Counted from the first letter of the stretch, positions 20,901 through 31,724 are shown. The stretch is DNA of 64,000 nucleotides from Enoplolaimus lenunculus (GCA_030248215.1 JASANG010001881.1:186001-250000), one strand, 5' to 3'. Numbers and translations: made by a program. The notes: a model not told the origin generated them from the letters alone.

Positions 20901-21040
20901 TTTCGTATAACTGAGCATAAAAGATTCGGAGACTAAGGGATGCGCTATACTTTGCAGCCGCGACGAGTATAGCGCAACCCTACGGATTCTGAATTCGACT
21001 CACCCGATGAGCTGCATATTCCAAGTTCTTTCCTTGCATT
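17953..21040 (-). CDS. SAT/SSAT-like GNAT acetyltransferase, divergent copy (paralogue 1)
   Basis: The family transfers acetyl from acetyl-CoA to polyamines or thialysine. Exons on the minus strand: 21040-21004, 19212-19141, 18528-18392 and 18096-17953 (stop), phases 1, 1 and 0, giving 129 residues. Visible: KELG at the position of the family's (R/K)ELA; VVGCLFGYKGYSTF and LIDLIYVQPNWRRMGIG, the core strand and acetyl-CoA loop (RxxGxG); and a C-terminus with RIGAVDLLKAEGW, like the SSAT RRGASDLSSEEGW. The family's DWN..I.FY segment is replaced by KQWEASVKFSER, so the catalytic Tyr position is Ser. The N-terminus is uncertain: an ATG exon at 21137-21096 joins in phase but does not resemble the family. 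The intron phases match the neighbouring paralogue. It may be catalytically altered or decaying. Confidence 0.75.
18748..18915 (-). other. Coding-like open stretch inside the paralogue 1 intron, unrecognised
   Basis: On the same strand as the acetyltransferase and between its third and fourth mapped exons, one frame stays open and reads PPELCEQFYDHLHRFGSEL, then AAMLAMGGIWLCSAFDWAEF, up to a plausible donor (AAG|GTGGAAGG at 18748). The composition is mixed and protein-like, with a hydrophobic run MLAMGGIWLC. I do not recognise it. It could be an exon of another gene, a captured fragment, or chance. Confidence 0.25.
19549..19711. mobile_element. GGCCCGTAGCCA MITE (family K)
   Basis: Ends CCCGTAGCCAAGGGG and GTGAGCTGGCTACGGGCC; interior GAAAAATTTTGGCCCACCC and GTCATTGAAAACCCTTGAAT. 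Confidence 0.75.
19702..20079 (-). other. Unrecognised ORF (about 125 codons) between two MITEs
   Basis: This minus-strand frame is open for roughly 375 nt and has a high-complexity, hydrophilic product (KIKDSESDLRLKQSNPHD near the start, SLKLSFDDGLNGKSSIRANS in the middle, MPALSWFEVWSTFACSQG at the end). There is no ATG near the beginning, so if coding it is an internal exon; a possible acceptor lies just upstream (aaaccag). It is bounded by the GC-rich element at 20084 and by a GGCCCGTAGCC element at 19711, and lies in an intron of the acetyltransferase gene. No family was recognised. Confidence 0.35.
20084..20862. mobile_element. GC-rich TIR element (family P) expanded by a minisatellite
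   Basis: Left end AGGGTGGCGGTATACTTGT; the right end reads inward as AGGGTGGCGATATACTTTT, so the ends are inverted repeats. The interior is almost wholly the 20-bp tandem array. Related short copies lie at 10848, 20936, 55152 and 62694. Confidence 0.8.
20181..20820 (+). repeat. Minisatellite, 20-bp unit x about 32
   Basis: Unit acggggcatcggacggtgac, 30 uninterrupted 20-bp units from 20221 to 20820 plus two degenerate ones before. Only a few single-base variants occur, most near the ends (gcggggc edge units, acgggacatc at 20701-20740, one tcggtgc unit). About 70% GC in AT-rich surroundings. It creates open frames on the minus strand that are artefacts of the 20-bp period. Confidence 0.97.
20936..20985. 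mobile_element. Minimal family P element, about 50 bp
   Basis: GGGATGCGCTATACTTTGC against AGGGTTGCGCTATACTCGTC (reverse of the right end): almost nothing but the two termini. Confidence 0.6.
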
Positions 21041-21201
21041 CTGAAAATAAACTTAAACATATCTGCATAAACCAGCGAAACAACAGAAAACATACCATAT
21101 GTGTACGCAAGGGGGGACATGCCAGCCACGTATACATCTCGAATGATTGTGAGGAAGTATCCCCGCGGAAACTTCCTGACAAGTAAAAATAGCATTGTTA
21201 A

Positions 21202-21463
21202 CCCTTTTTCACATAAATATTTTCAAATTCATATGAGATACACTTTCAAGGTAAGATTCGATCCCTTCCTGTCTCTCGTGTGGGAGGCGTTTACGATGAC
21301 TACTGAGCTATAGGAGCTTGACGCTCGAGCCCGAGGGGGCTCTCACGTCTTGTGAAGATTTTGCTCTGCGCATATATGTTACAATCGTTAAACACTGCTC
21401 ACAGTGTCTGTGTTGTTATTATTTGTATTTAGTTGCTCATAGTATACTATATGAGTTAAAGGG
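21202..21463 (-). mobile_element. TTAA/tRNA-like element (family I), full length, reverse
   Basis: TTAA at 21198-21201 and 21464-21467; ends CCCTTTTTCACATAAAT and ATATGAGTTAAAGGG. Reverse tRNA-like body: ACTGAGCTATAGGAGCTTGA and AAGATTCGATCCC. Confidence 0.85.
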
Positions 21464-21600
21464 TTAAGAAAATTCAGAATAACTACCAAAATATCACAAG
21501 AAATAAGAAAAAAGTATTTTTATACGCCTTTTAGCATAACCTGTTGAAATGTTAAGAGATCAATAAATTATTGGTCTCAAACAACTTTTCAATGATACAG

Positions 21601-21750
21601 GACCGTAGCCAGCTGACCTTGCTAGGGAAAGCTAAAAAATTTTCACGAGTGGCATACAATGGTTTTCGTTAACTTGCAGGCAAGGTTGAAAATTTTCTAT
21701 AGGAGGGGGGGGCAAAATTTTTCCACAGGGGGTGAGCCCCCCTGACTACG
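21601..21750. mobile_element. Family K MITE
   Basis: CCGTAGCCAGCTGACCTTGC left end; AACTTGCAGGCAAGGTTGAA interior; GTGAGCCCCCCTGACTACG right end. Confidence 0.7.
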
Positions 21751-21940
21751 CGTCCAAATTGATGTTATACACTCGGAATATAATCGCTATATTAACACAA
21801 CGAAACGTATAAAACTTACAAAGACCAAATCAGATAACGCACTGGGGGTCACTCGTTCGATTGTGTATTTATTCCAAATCCTGCTAACTTGTTGATTCCG
21901 CTGAAATAATTCTTTTCAAAATCACAATGCTCCAAGTGGG

Positions 21941-22364
21941 GAAGTAATAAGAGGGGGTCCCCTTTTTGAGTCCCAATCAATAGAAGTCCGTATCCCTAAT
22001 AAGAGCCCGAAAGCGGATAGAGTCCCTTGACCCTAATTAGAGCCCATAAATGTCAATTATCCCTAATTATAGTCCATAAATGACTCCAGGACCAAATAAA
22101 ATTTAGTTCGAATCTTTAAGGCGTACTTTAATTTTGAAAGTACATTCCAAAGTGTAACCTTGCATTATCGCTTAAGCTTTTGATGCAAGGCAAAAAAACG
22201 TTTAATTCAACGGATAGTTGCAATACCGGATATACATCAGTAACGAAGGGTGGCGGAGGGCGGGATGAAAATAAATAACAGTCCGCGACCGAATAACAAC
22301 GTGGGGGTACCCTCTGGAGAAGCCAAATAAATATCAGTCCTTCTTCTTATTCGGGTCACTACAG
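21941..22364. mobile_element. Family G MITE
   Basis: GTAATAAGAGGGGGTCCC start (outer left terminus lost) to CTTATTCGGGTCACTACAG; all internal blocks of the family present. Confidence 0.8.
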
Positions 22365-22916
22365 TACACCAGCTAACTTTTTCAGTTGAGCGTGTGATGC
22401 ACAGTGAAGTCAAAAATGCTACAGTAGCGCTAGCACTAAAGCAATAAAAGCTTCAGTGTCCATCACATACTCTTCCCTTTGAAAAAGTTATCTGGTGTAC
22501 GCATGATATTGTGAAAGTTGCATAAACATGTTCAGTCCTAGACCGATAGACAGCGATTGTATAAGGATATAAAGCCAGGCGCTCGCGTAGATAAATTAGA
22601 AATTTCCCATTGCGACATCCTACAACTTACATATTAATATTAAATAATTCTTAATCGGTAACAGTGTGCTAATCTACCTTTACCTTTATCCTTCCTGTAT
22701 CAATAGAATAATCTTCTAAATTAGCTTTATATCAACGGAACTAATGTCTCCGATAACTAAAATTTTTCTACCAATCGGTACCGTTTCCTTTCGCAAAGCT
22801 TGCATACGCACACAAAGGTTTCAGCAGCCTCACTTACATTGCACAATTCTGAACCGTGTTCATCTTGAGCCTACCCTCATTTTAATAACCTAATCAACAG
22901 TGTCCGTTCAGTCCTA
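22365..22916. other. Spacer between the acetyltransferase genes
   Basis: Mostly unique. CACCAGCTAACTTTTTCAG (22378) and its inverse GAAAAAGTTATCTGGTGTAC (22482) form an inverted repeat about 120 bp across, probably a small unclassified MITE. Confidence 0.45.
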
Positions 22917-23139
22917 GGCGCATATTCTCAAATGTATATAGCGACTATTATCAGTTAGTAATAGGTTTTCAAACTCACTAACTATTACGGTTGATGAAGT
23001 CAAAATTGGTACAGGAGTAGAGCAAATCATATGCAAAAAAATGTGCCGAATTTTGAGCGTCAGCATTCACTGGTTCGCAAGTTACACGACGTATCGCCAA
23101 CTCGTCATAGATGCTACACACATTTGAGACTACGGGCCC
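22917..23139. mobile_element. Family F palindromic MITE
   Basis: Interior ACTCACTAACTATTACGG, arms TAGCGACTATTATCAGTTAG and ATCGCCAACTCGTCATAG, right end TTTGAGACTACGGGCCC. Confidence 0.75.
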
Positions 23140-23498
23140 TAATCTGTAGATATATGGATACTGTCAATATTTCACAGTTATATGCCCATCGGCAATTGTT
23201 CAATATTGCAACTATTTCAGATGACCATTTTGCATTTCTGAAAATTGCAAAAAAATTTCGCTTACTGCATTTCCTTAATTTTCAAAAACTGCAATAAAAT
23301 ATTTTCAGCATGACGTCATAAGCCACCTCCAAACGCGTACAGGGAAAACATTACCCATGAAATTCCGTTTTCAACATCCACACTGCCAACTGCAACCAAA
23401 CATTGTTTTGCAACTTTGAACTTTTATGCTTCAATATCCGTTTTTCGTTTCCGACGCTTAAGCGATCAGTTTTCCGGCTTTAGACACCAAATACGCGG

Positions 23499-23658
23499 GC
23501 CGGTAGCCAAGGGGAGAGCCAGAGGGGCTCAGCCCTCCAGGAAAAATTTTGGCCCCCCTAGAAAGTTTTCAATTTTGCTTATAACTCATTGAAAATCCTT
23601 GAATGCCCCTCCTGAAAAATTTTGAGCCCCCCTAGCAAGGTGAGCTGGCTACTGGCGT
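23499..23658. mobile_element. Family K MITE
   Basis: GGGCCGGTAGCCAAGGGG to GTGAGCTGGCTACTGGC; internal ACTCATTGAAAATCCTTG. Confidence 0.7.
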
Positions 23659-23727
23659 GCAAATACGTTTAATCAACTTGTACATCTAACTAAAATAATT
23701 TGAGTTTAAAAATGCATTGCAAAAGAC

Positions 23728-26700
23728 TTAAAAAATTACCTTAAGATACGACTCGGGTATTCTGAACGATAATACGCCATCCAACAGTTGAGCCCCAAGC
23801 TTTTTATAGAAATCTATTGCTGGTAAATTCCAGTCCAAAACACTCCATAATATACAATCTATTGCCAAATCCAATGATATCTAAAAACAGGTGCCTCAAA
23901 CCTAAGCCTAAACTTTGACTCAAGAAAACCATAAACAGTTGTGTGGGGCGAAACTTTTGCCTTCTAATATAAACAGTCGGTGCATATATTCGTTCTGAGC
24001 TCACATTTCATATATATGGCATAAAAATTAAGCCCCATTCATACGTGCACTTTTTTGCTGCAGAGAACTTCCAGCTACAAATTGTACGCAGAACTTGCAT
24101 TTTTCATTAGCCAACGAGGAAGCGGCTGCAATAAATTCCGTGAACTTGCAATGTTTATTCACACATGTGAACTAAAATTCCTAGCTATGATTTTTAATGA
24201 ATTATTTGCAGCTGCCAGTTTTTCGAATGGGATTAGGGACAAACCTTGCAAGTGCAAGCTGCAGCTGCAAATTCTCGCAGCATAACCTAGCACGTGTGAA
24301 TAGGGCTTTATCATGAAAACTTGAATAACTTGCACTCTGAAACTTGTATTGACATACAGCATACAAATTACATATAATACCGCTCAGTATCTAAAGTGTA
24401 TGGGCTCCGAAAGCTTACAGTTCCAATTGCGATTCCAGTCTAAATTTCCTGTTTCGATTACGGTATAATTCAGTTCCACTTTGCACTCTGTCACATAATC
24501 GGCCTTTTATCAGTTATGTTTGCTCCTGGGATGTCCAGGTGGCAATAGTACTTGTCCATCAGTTAGCAATAGGATTTTAAACTCCATCTCAGAAAATGGA
24601 TTAACAATCTTGATTTGCCATCGCTAATTTTAAGCTTACAAATCTTCATCAACAACAGGAGACAGGTGCAACAAAATAAATAAAGCGATGTACTCGTTTC
24701 GAAATTTATCCTGTCTCAGAAACTGTTTCCAATTAAACCATCCCGAAATCAAATCCAATCTATGACAGTTGAATCACTGCTTGCCACTTTACCTTTTTCA
24801 CTTCGTCAAACATCCGGTGACCGAATCCGCGTCTGCGGAACTCTGAGCGGATATAAAGGTCTTCCATAAACAATGACCGTTTTGCCTCAAGCATCGATTG
24901 TCGAATGTACATAATACAATATCCGATAATTTCGCCTATAATTCTATTAAAGATATTGAATTAAATAAACATTACCACAACTGTTTAGAAGAGATAAACA
25001 TACCACCTGTTTCTTAAATCCGTGTCGTATCAAGAGTGAATAATGGTTTCAACAAGAGTGTGCAACTGGGTGCATTACGGTACCTGAAGAGTGCATAATA
25101 CTCCTGAATCATGGCACTCTTGGTCTTATTGATTAGGTAATTATACGAGATAACTGTGAACGCTGTGGATCTGGACTTCCAATTGGTTCCAAACTTACAT
25201 TACATATTATCAACTTGTAATAAATGATATACACATTTAAAAAATATGGTCGATAAGGGTCCGCATTTTCAAATTATCATTTGTATATCGCCAGCTGGTG
25301 ATAGGACATATATACATTTTCGACACCAGCGAGAGTAGAGATTCAAAATTGAGTATATACATTTTTCGAATTTGAATTACCTTTGAAAACCTACTGGTAA
25401 CTGGTAATAGATGCTACATACATTTGAGAATATCGGCAAAGATCAAAATACGAAACCGCCGGAATGCTTATAAGCCTTAAACAGAAATTTTACTTACCGT
25501 CAGTAGTAGTATTTGCCGATTTTTGTTTCGCAATCAATGCAATACATTCGTTGTTGGAAACACTGCGTTTGATATCTAAAATATAGAAAAAAATTGCATT
25601 CCTAAAATATTTAAGAATTAAGCCAAAATTAATAATCGGGTTAAAACTATGAAACGAGTGCGGACACTCAAAAAACTATCAGTGTTTTGGGACAAAAGTA
25701 CTTTATTTCATAGCTTTCTACACTTTACACAATGAAGCGTTCTTAAAAATGGTGTTCGAAACGTCAAAAGCGTTTAAAATAGCGATTTTAGCTTGGAAGT
25801 AATTTTTTAGTTATATCAAATTTATAAACAACTTATTACCTATTAATTACAGCAAGAGTGGATGATGCATTTACTTCAACAAGAGTATGCAACTGGGTAT
25901 ATTCTGTGTAAAAAAGAAGGGACCCCTTCGAAATTTTTGTTGACCCTCTTTTCAAAAGCTTCGCTACGCCCATGATACCTGATGCATTTTGTACGATGCA
26001 GTGTTCGAGTTTTTCAAATGTTGCCAGTTCCTGAAACAAAATAACATGTAGAAACATTTGTAAAATTTCGGTCCATGTTAAAATCAGGGGCGGAACGTTT
26101 TTCTGTGGGACTGCAATAGACTAAGCTTTAGCTATAGACTAATTGTTTTGCTTGGCTCAGGCTAAAGCTTAGGCTTAAGCATAGGCTTAGGAATACGCTT
26201 ATTTACTGTTCCGCCCCTGTTCTTTACATTGGCCATAATTTCGGCCAACGATAACTAAAGCAGGCTTTCTGAGAAAGCCTAAACCTAAGCTAAAATCTGA
26301 GCCTAAACCAAAGCATAAACCTAACACCGGGCTCGTAGCCAAGAAGGGCTCAGCTCTCCTCACTGAAACTTTTTTGGCCTCCCCCTAGCAAATTGGCAAC
26401 CTTGCTTGTAAGTCAACGAAAACCCCTGTATGCCCCCCTTTCCAACTTTAAAATTTAGCACCATTTCGCATAAACATACCCTATACTTATGCAACTTTTA
26501 AGATCACAAACTGTGTAAGTTAACCTGTTTCGAAAGCTATTGATAGATGGTAGGGTGGTATGTACTATACGTACTCATTTGAGAATATACGGCGCAAAGA
26601 TATAGATTCACGTTTAAGCGTAGGCCCGTAATGTTAAATGTGTGTAGCACCTATCAGCAGTTGGTGATAGGTCTTGTAACTATCGAATCTATGAATGCTG

Positions 26701-27121
26701 ACCCTCAAAATTCAGCACATTTTTAGCATATCATTTGCTCTACTCCTGTACTAATTTTGGGCTCAACAACTGCAATCGTTAGTGAGTTTGAAAACCTATT
26801 ACTAACTGATGATAGCTGTATACACAATTTCGAATATGGGCTCTGAATCCGGTGTTTAGGCCAGTTCTAAATTAAAATAATAGAAACAGAAATGAAATAG
26901 AGCAAAAATATTGAACAGACATAATTGCTTTAGAATATAGCTTAGATTCATGCAAATTTTGCCATTTCGTCAAAAATTAGCATATTCGTTTACTAAAAAA
27001 CGACAGAAATTATGCATAATTTCTGTTAAACATTAGTAAATATATATTAGCTTTTGCTAACGTGTATGAGGTCGTACAACACTTTGCAATCTTCCAAAGA
27101 ACAAGCGGTGATAACATCCAT
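23728..27121 (-). CDS. SAT/SSAT-like GNAT acetyltransferase (paralogue 2)
   Basis: Five exons on the minus strand: 27121-27062 (ATG), 26030-25979, 25575-25498, 24935-24793 and 23880-23728 (stop). They give 161 residues if the last exon reads through a GTAATT to the stop at 23730-23728; splicing at that GT to an unseen exon is the alternative. It starts MDVITACSLEDCKVLYDLIH, then ELATFEKLEHC (family RELA.YEK). Next comes EIIGYCIMYIRQS, then LFMEDLYIRSEFRRRGFGHR with the acetyl-CoA loop RRRGFG, then VLDWNLPAIDFYKKLGAQ with the DWN and catalytic Tyr of SSAT. All key residues are present, so it is probably active on a polyamine or thialysine. It lies in tandem with paralogue 1, about 2.7 kb away. 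Confidence 0.88.
24032..24306. mobile_element. Family H MITE, complete
   Basis: GCCCCATTCATACGTGCAC and CACGTGTGAATAGGGC ends, TTAA/TTTA flanks. It lies in an intron of paralogue 2. Confidence 0.8.
25026..25150. mobile_element. CAAGAGTGTGCAACTGGG repeat (family M), short copy
   Basis: CAAGAGTGAATAATGG, AACAAGAGTGTGCAACTGGG and TGCACTCTTGGTCTT; short fragment. Confidence 0.5.
25257..25437. mobile_element. Family F palindromic MITE, shortened
   Basis: GTCCGCATTTTCAAATTATC and TACATTTGAGAATATCGGC ends; the interior lacks one block. Confidence 0.6.
25853..25975. mobile_element. Family M fragment
   Basis: CAAGAGTGGATGATGC, CAACAAGAGTATGCAACTGG and TATTCTGTGTAAAAAAG; ends against an acetyltransferase exon at 25979. 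Confidence 0.5.
26070..26234. mobile_element. GGCC-A MITE in an intron of paralogue 2
   Basis: GGTCCATGTTAAAATCAGGG and GTTCTTTACATTGGCC ends; flanks aaaatttc/ataatttc match 7/8. Confidence 0.85.
26330..26460. mobile_element. Family K MITE, truncated
   Basis: GGCTCGTAGCCAAGAAGGG left end and GTAAGTCAACGAAAACCCC; right terminus missing. Confidence 0.6.
26623..26841. mobile_element. Family F palindromic MITE, complete
   Basis: AGGCCCGTAATGTTAAATG to ATTTCGAATATGGGC with both CACCTATCAGCAG and CTGATGATAG arms. Confidence 0.75.
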
Positions 27122-27191
27122 TTTGCTGACACGACAAAAACAAATCAATAAATAAACTTGATGGAAAATTATTTCTAAAACTATATACCTA

Positions 27192-27627
27192 CTGTAGTGA
27201 CCCGAATATGAGGAGGGACTGATATTTATTTGGCCTCTCCAGAGGGTGCCTTCCTGTTATTCGGTTAAGGACTGTTAGTTATTTTTAACCCACGCTCCAC
27301 CACCCTTCGTTACTGATATGTATCCGGTACTGCAGTTATCCGTTGAAGAAACGTTCATTTGTCTTGTGTCGACAGCGTGAGTGATAATGCAAGGTTATAC
27401 TTTGGAGTGTACTTTCAAAACTTAAGTGCGCTTTGAAGTTTCGCACTCAATTTTATTTGGTCCTGGAGTCATTTATACACTACAATTGGGATAATTGACA
27501 TTTATGGACTCTAATTAGGGTTTAGGGACTCTATCCGCTTACGGACACTAGGCATACAGACTCCTACTGATTAGGACTCAAAATGGCGACCCTCCTCTTA
27601 TTCCCCCTCTTATTCGGGTCACTACAG
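27192..27627. mobile_element. Family G MITE, complete, reverse
   Basis: CTGTAGTGACCCGAATATG and CTCTTATTCGGGTCACTACAG-type ends, TA before the left end. It begins 70 bp upstream of the paralogue 2 ATG. Confidence 0.85.
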
Positions 27628-27846
27628 CAATTTATATCTCCGACAAACCATTGATATTAACCATTTCTCACATGAATGTATTAAATTTTTATACTCTCAA
27701 AACAACTATTGAACACTGTGTATTGGGTACGGATTAGTTTGTACACAGTTTGCGCCAGAGATGGAACAGGCCAGGAACCGCGAAAACAGCGCGTAGCCCG
27801 AGCCACCTTCAAAACTTCTTTTCGTGTTCTATTCAAAATTTGAATA

Positions 27847-28118
27847 CTGTAGTGACCCGAATAAGCGGAGACTCATATTTATTCGACCTCTCAAAAGGGT
27901 ACCACCCCTGTTATTCGGTTACGAAATGCATATTTTGAACCCGTCTTTCGTTACTGTTATATATCCAGTATTGCAAATAACGTTGAATTAAACTTCATTT
28001 GTCTTGTATCAAAAACTTGAGTGATAACGCGTGACATTTATGGACTCTAATTGAGGTTTAGTGACTATCAGCTGACGGACTCTTATTAGGGATACGGACT
28101 CCTATTAATTGCGACTCA
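27847..28118. mobile_element. Family G MITE with internal deletion
   Basis: CTGTAGTGACCCGAATAAGC start; right terminus missing after GATACGGACTCCTATTAATT. Confidence 0.7.
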
Positions 28119-28119
28119 A

Positions 28120-28860
28120 AAACAGAAATATGTTTATCGTTTTACACTAAATACTAATTGTACTGTTTCCAACAACAGCCGACAGCCCATTTGCATAACC
28201 GTAAAACAAAACATAATTTGCTTTTACTTAAAAATTTAAAGTGAACAAAACAAATATACAATTCAAAAACAGACAACATCAACTCCATCTATTTGATAAA
28301 AAATAGTCAAACCTATCCAATACAGCGATTTAACTTTACTAATATATGCACCAGCTTAATTCAAATTCTATACTTATTGTCGTTTTTAAACTACTGAAGC
28401 ACGAACAACATAATGGCTACAATTTCCAGCTATCCAGCATATGATACGAGAACCTACGTATTTAAAGTTTACTAAAACATCTGAATAACTTCTAAGTATT
28501 AATTTTACGTTAAGCAGTACCATAATAGCGCCGTTCTCGAAAATTTCGCTGCGAATGCGGTGGGACTTGAACCCACAAATCTCGACAACATAAACATCAT
28601 ATGCAAAATCATATTTCGCTTCCAAACCTACGTGTTACTACTCAAAACAAGCGCCATTAAATAATACTAAGATACAGAGCACATTGTATATTCACAGAAT
28701 AATAATCGACTGCATTCATGTTCGCTGAAGCTGGATATTCAACCGGAACCCAATTACGCTGCCAGAAATTGATTCAAGTTTAAAATTCGCATAAATTCAA
28801 GCACAAAGGGACTGAATTGCGGGTTCCATACTGTACAATTCAATCGCTACTAAAATTCTT
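28120..28860. other. AT-rich unique stretch
   Basis: Nothing recognised apart from the tRNA-like B-box fragment near 28560. Confidence 0.4.
28552..28605 (-). repeat. tRNA-like B-box fragment
   Basis: The reverse strand contains GTGGGTTCAAGTCCCACCG, a T-arm with B box and a perfectly paired stem; there is no matching A box upstream. Probably a SINE remnant. Confidence 0.35.
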
Positions 28861-28867
28861 AGTTGTG

Positions 28868-29091
28868 AGTCCGTATTCTCAAATGTGTGTAGCACCTATC
28901 ATTAGTTGGTGATAGGTCCTGTAACTTTCGAACCAGCGCATGGTGAGATTCAAATTTCAGCACACTGTTCGCGTTTGAGTTGCCATACTTCTGCAACAGT
29001 GTTGAGATCTGCAATTACAGATGCTCGTTACAATTTGGAAACCAATCGCTAACTGAAGATAGGTGCTATACGCATTTGAGAATATGGGTCC
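28868..29091. mobile_element. Family F palindromic MITE, complete
   Basis: GAGTCCGTATTCTCAAATGT to GCATTTGAGAATATGGGTCC; near-symmetrical arms. Confidence 0.8.
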
Positions 29092-29102
29092 TAGACGGGT
29101 AG

Positions 29103-29330
29103 TTTGCGTTATAACTGTGGCAACCCGAATACCTGTTTTGTCCCATGTTGATTCGAGGTCAACATGAAAACACTGAATTAACATCTAAGTTTGCGCTATC
29201 GTCGAACATTTTCTTAAAACACTGTTCTAAGTGCAAATAACTCACATTGCATGATTTAGTATCATGATATTGACAGACAATACAACGAATATCATATGAC
29301 GTTTCAGTACTGGTGTTTATCTTATTACGA
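29103..29330. mobile_element. CGTTATAACTGGGGCAACCC element (family O), left part
   Basis: GCGTTATAACTGTGGCAACC and TGTCCCATGTTGATTCGAGG, then CATATGACGTTTC phrases, as in the copy at 47948. Confidence 0.55.
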
Positions 29331-29767
29331 TAGCAGACAACTCCAAATTTTTTAATTAAATAGCGGGAACACGTGCAGAATAGATATTAAACGCTATTGT
29401 AATAGTAATGAAATCAATTTCATCTTTCGTTCAGCTATATTATACACCAAAGAAAAAGACTACAATACAAGATAAACACACCAAACAACGTATGCAACCA
29501 AGTATAAAGTGATCGTAATTTTTGCCAAGCCAAATTAAAGCAGTGACAATCAAAGCAAAATCCTAGCCTCGGCGAATGTGTATTTTAGAATTTACTCTGT
29601 TTTTGTAACTGCGACCATCGTAAGCGTTCCGATATGTAGTTGTCTAAATCATGTGCTCTCGGTCATGGGGATATAACAAGCACCGCACATGGACTACACT
29701 GACCCCTTTCAACAACTTTTTTTGATTTACGTACTCACATTAAAAATATACAATGCCTCCTACGTTC

Positions 29768-29773
29768 TTTAAT
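29768..29773 (-). terminator. Candidate poly(A) signal of AIP
   Basis: ATTAAA on the minus strand, about 75 nt beyond the AIP stop codon, is the nearest recognisable poly(A) hexamer. Confidence 0.5.
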
Positions 29774-29848
29774 CATGTCAAAAACGACAACCCAAGGCTT
29801 GAAGGAAAAGGCTATACCCAGTATCGAAAAACCAATCACTATCCAAAC

Positions 29849-31183
29849 CTACTTAAACATCCCTTTGAACTGCTGTTTCATTTCTGCATTTTTTTCGCGC
29901 TCGTTCTCATCTAACTTCGCCATTTCCTCGGCGACCAACTTTGCCATTGCAGGCTTAACCTCTCTTAACCGTTCCCAGTCCTTCCGCGCGGCGGCAAAAT
30001 CCCAAACGGCGCCGTACGCCTTTGCCCTTCGATACAACGCCTTATCATTGTCCGGATCTCTCCCTAGCGCTTCGTTACAAGCCTGTACACAATCGTAATA
30101 CTCGGCTAATTTTAGCTTACATTGAGCAATGTTTAAGTAATAAACTAACTTTGCGGTGTCCAGCTCACGCCACGTTTCATCATTAGGGCGTTCTTTAAGC
30201 ATTAAGTTGTCAAGCCGAGATAGACCATCGATATACATCTTACAAGCACCTTCAAAATCGTTTGTTTTAAATTTCGCTCTGGCCTCATCGCGTAAAGCAG
30301 GCAGCGAAGCTAACACATCGTCATCTTTAAGCTGCCACGATTCAGGCTTATAATCTTCAGGGAATTCAACGTCGATTAGCTCAAACGTAAAATCAATTGC
30401 CTGCGGAGGGTTGGACATTAGGCTATCAAGTACCGGATAACCCAGGCCCACTTGAGCCGCCATGCCACCACACATACTGTGTCGTACTGGAGGATCATTA
30501 GCGTGCCCAGGTAGCTTTGACTTGGCAATATCGCGTAATTGTTTAGCTACGAATGGATACTCATATAGCTCTGGTGCTGGTAGCGTGAACCGAGCAACTT
30601 CGGTTTTTCGCATTGTTTTCAAACAAGCTTCCCATGCGATCACCTAAACATTAAAAACACGGGTAAAACCAAATTATATCAAAACCGCTGCTAAAAGTGT
30701 ACTTATTCGTTGCATAACAAAATTTTTTTCGTTAAAATACGTATAAAGCACAAAAACACAAATATGTCATGCCTCAAACGGCTAGTTGTCTGCTTTGGAA
30801 ACTGGAACGTCCTAAACGTCAACTGTTGTTCAAGATAGCACAAACAACGGCTGAAATGAAAGCTCATTTTGGCTGGTTGATCTCTGTTTGAATTTGTTTG
30901 TTTATAGAGCTTAAATATTGACTATGTGTAAAAATTCACCAGCTAATATACACCATCAACCTGCGCTTAAAAATGTACCGAGATATACCTTAAACTTTTT
31001 GCCAACCACCAGTTCCATAGGCTGTCCGTAGCCGTCTGGATATGGTTTCCGACTATCATCAACCACTGTACCATCCGGTAGTTCCGCTTTATAATTGAAC
31101 ACCAATCTAGAACCATCCGGATATTCTGGTATTGTCGAGTTAGCTAATTTGCAAGCATAAAGTATCTTTTTGCCATACATCAT
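29849..31183 (-). CDS. AIP: AIP orthologue: FKBP-like plus TPR Hsp90 co-chaperone
   Basis: AIP (XAP2/ARA9) is a cytoplasmic Hsp90 co-chaperone for the Ah receptor and other clients. Two minus-strand exons, 31183-30989 and 30643-29849, join in phase 0 and give 329 residues (human AIP has 330). The N-terminal part is the FKBP-like domain: KKILYACKL, YPDGSRLVFNY, DGTVVDDSR, then PMELVVGKKFK running into VIAWEACLKTMRKTEVARF. The C-terminal part from about residue 168 carries TPR helices (DEARAKFKTNDFEGACKMY, YYLNIAQCKLKLAEYYDCV, NDKALYRRAKAYGAVWDFAA) and the final helix ending QQFKGMFK, like human FRGIFSH. The start MMYGKK is chosen as the first in-frame Met before the homology; an upstream non-homologous exon cannot be excluded. 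The single 345-bp intron carries none of the MITE families seen elsewhere. Confidence 0.95.
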
Positions 31184-31231
31184 GCACGGAACAGGCGTTA
31201 AATTTGAAAAAAAGCCGAACGCTAGAACCAA

Positions 31232-31724
31232 ATTATAATATATACGTATACTCGTATTAAATTATAGCAACCAAAACACGCCTTCACAGAATCTATCGCA
31301 ACCTGTTTGGTCAAAGATACCATCCATTAAAACGGTGTGTTTCAGAACACAATATATTTAGACAAATGAGAAGTCAAAAAGAGTGCAGTTATTTACAAAC
31401 AACACCTTATTTCTCAAAGTGCCAACCAATAAGTAAGAATGCAGTTGCTTCGAAACGCCACACACGTGGTCAAAAGCGTCAATCGCCAGCCAACAAAAAT
31501 GTAATTGCTTGAATATGCGACGAGCTTGAGCCCAACTATCAACCAATTAGAAATCAATTACTTCAAAGCACCACACAAGTTTTACTTCAAAGCGCCACAC
31601 CAGTTACCGCTATCCTCCAGTAAATAAAAATGCAGAAACTGCAAAAACGCTACGTGATTGGTCTAGATTATAAACCAAAAAGAATGCAGTTTGTTTAAGA
31701 CGCGCAGGTGCGTCCACAACAAAT
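31232..31724. other. AIP upstream / C19orf53-like downstream spacer
   Basis: Unique sequence without a recognised MITE. Loosely repeated phrases (TTGCTTCGAAACGCCACAC, TTACTTCAAAGCACCACAC, TTACTTCAAAGCGCCACAC) occur at about 31445, 31558 and 31585. They may be decayed tandem copies of one short motif. The AIP promoter should lie here, but no core element was identified with confidence. Confidence 0.4.
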
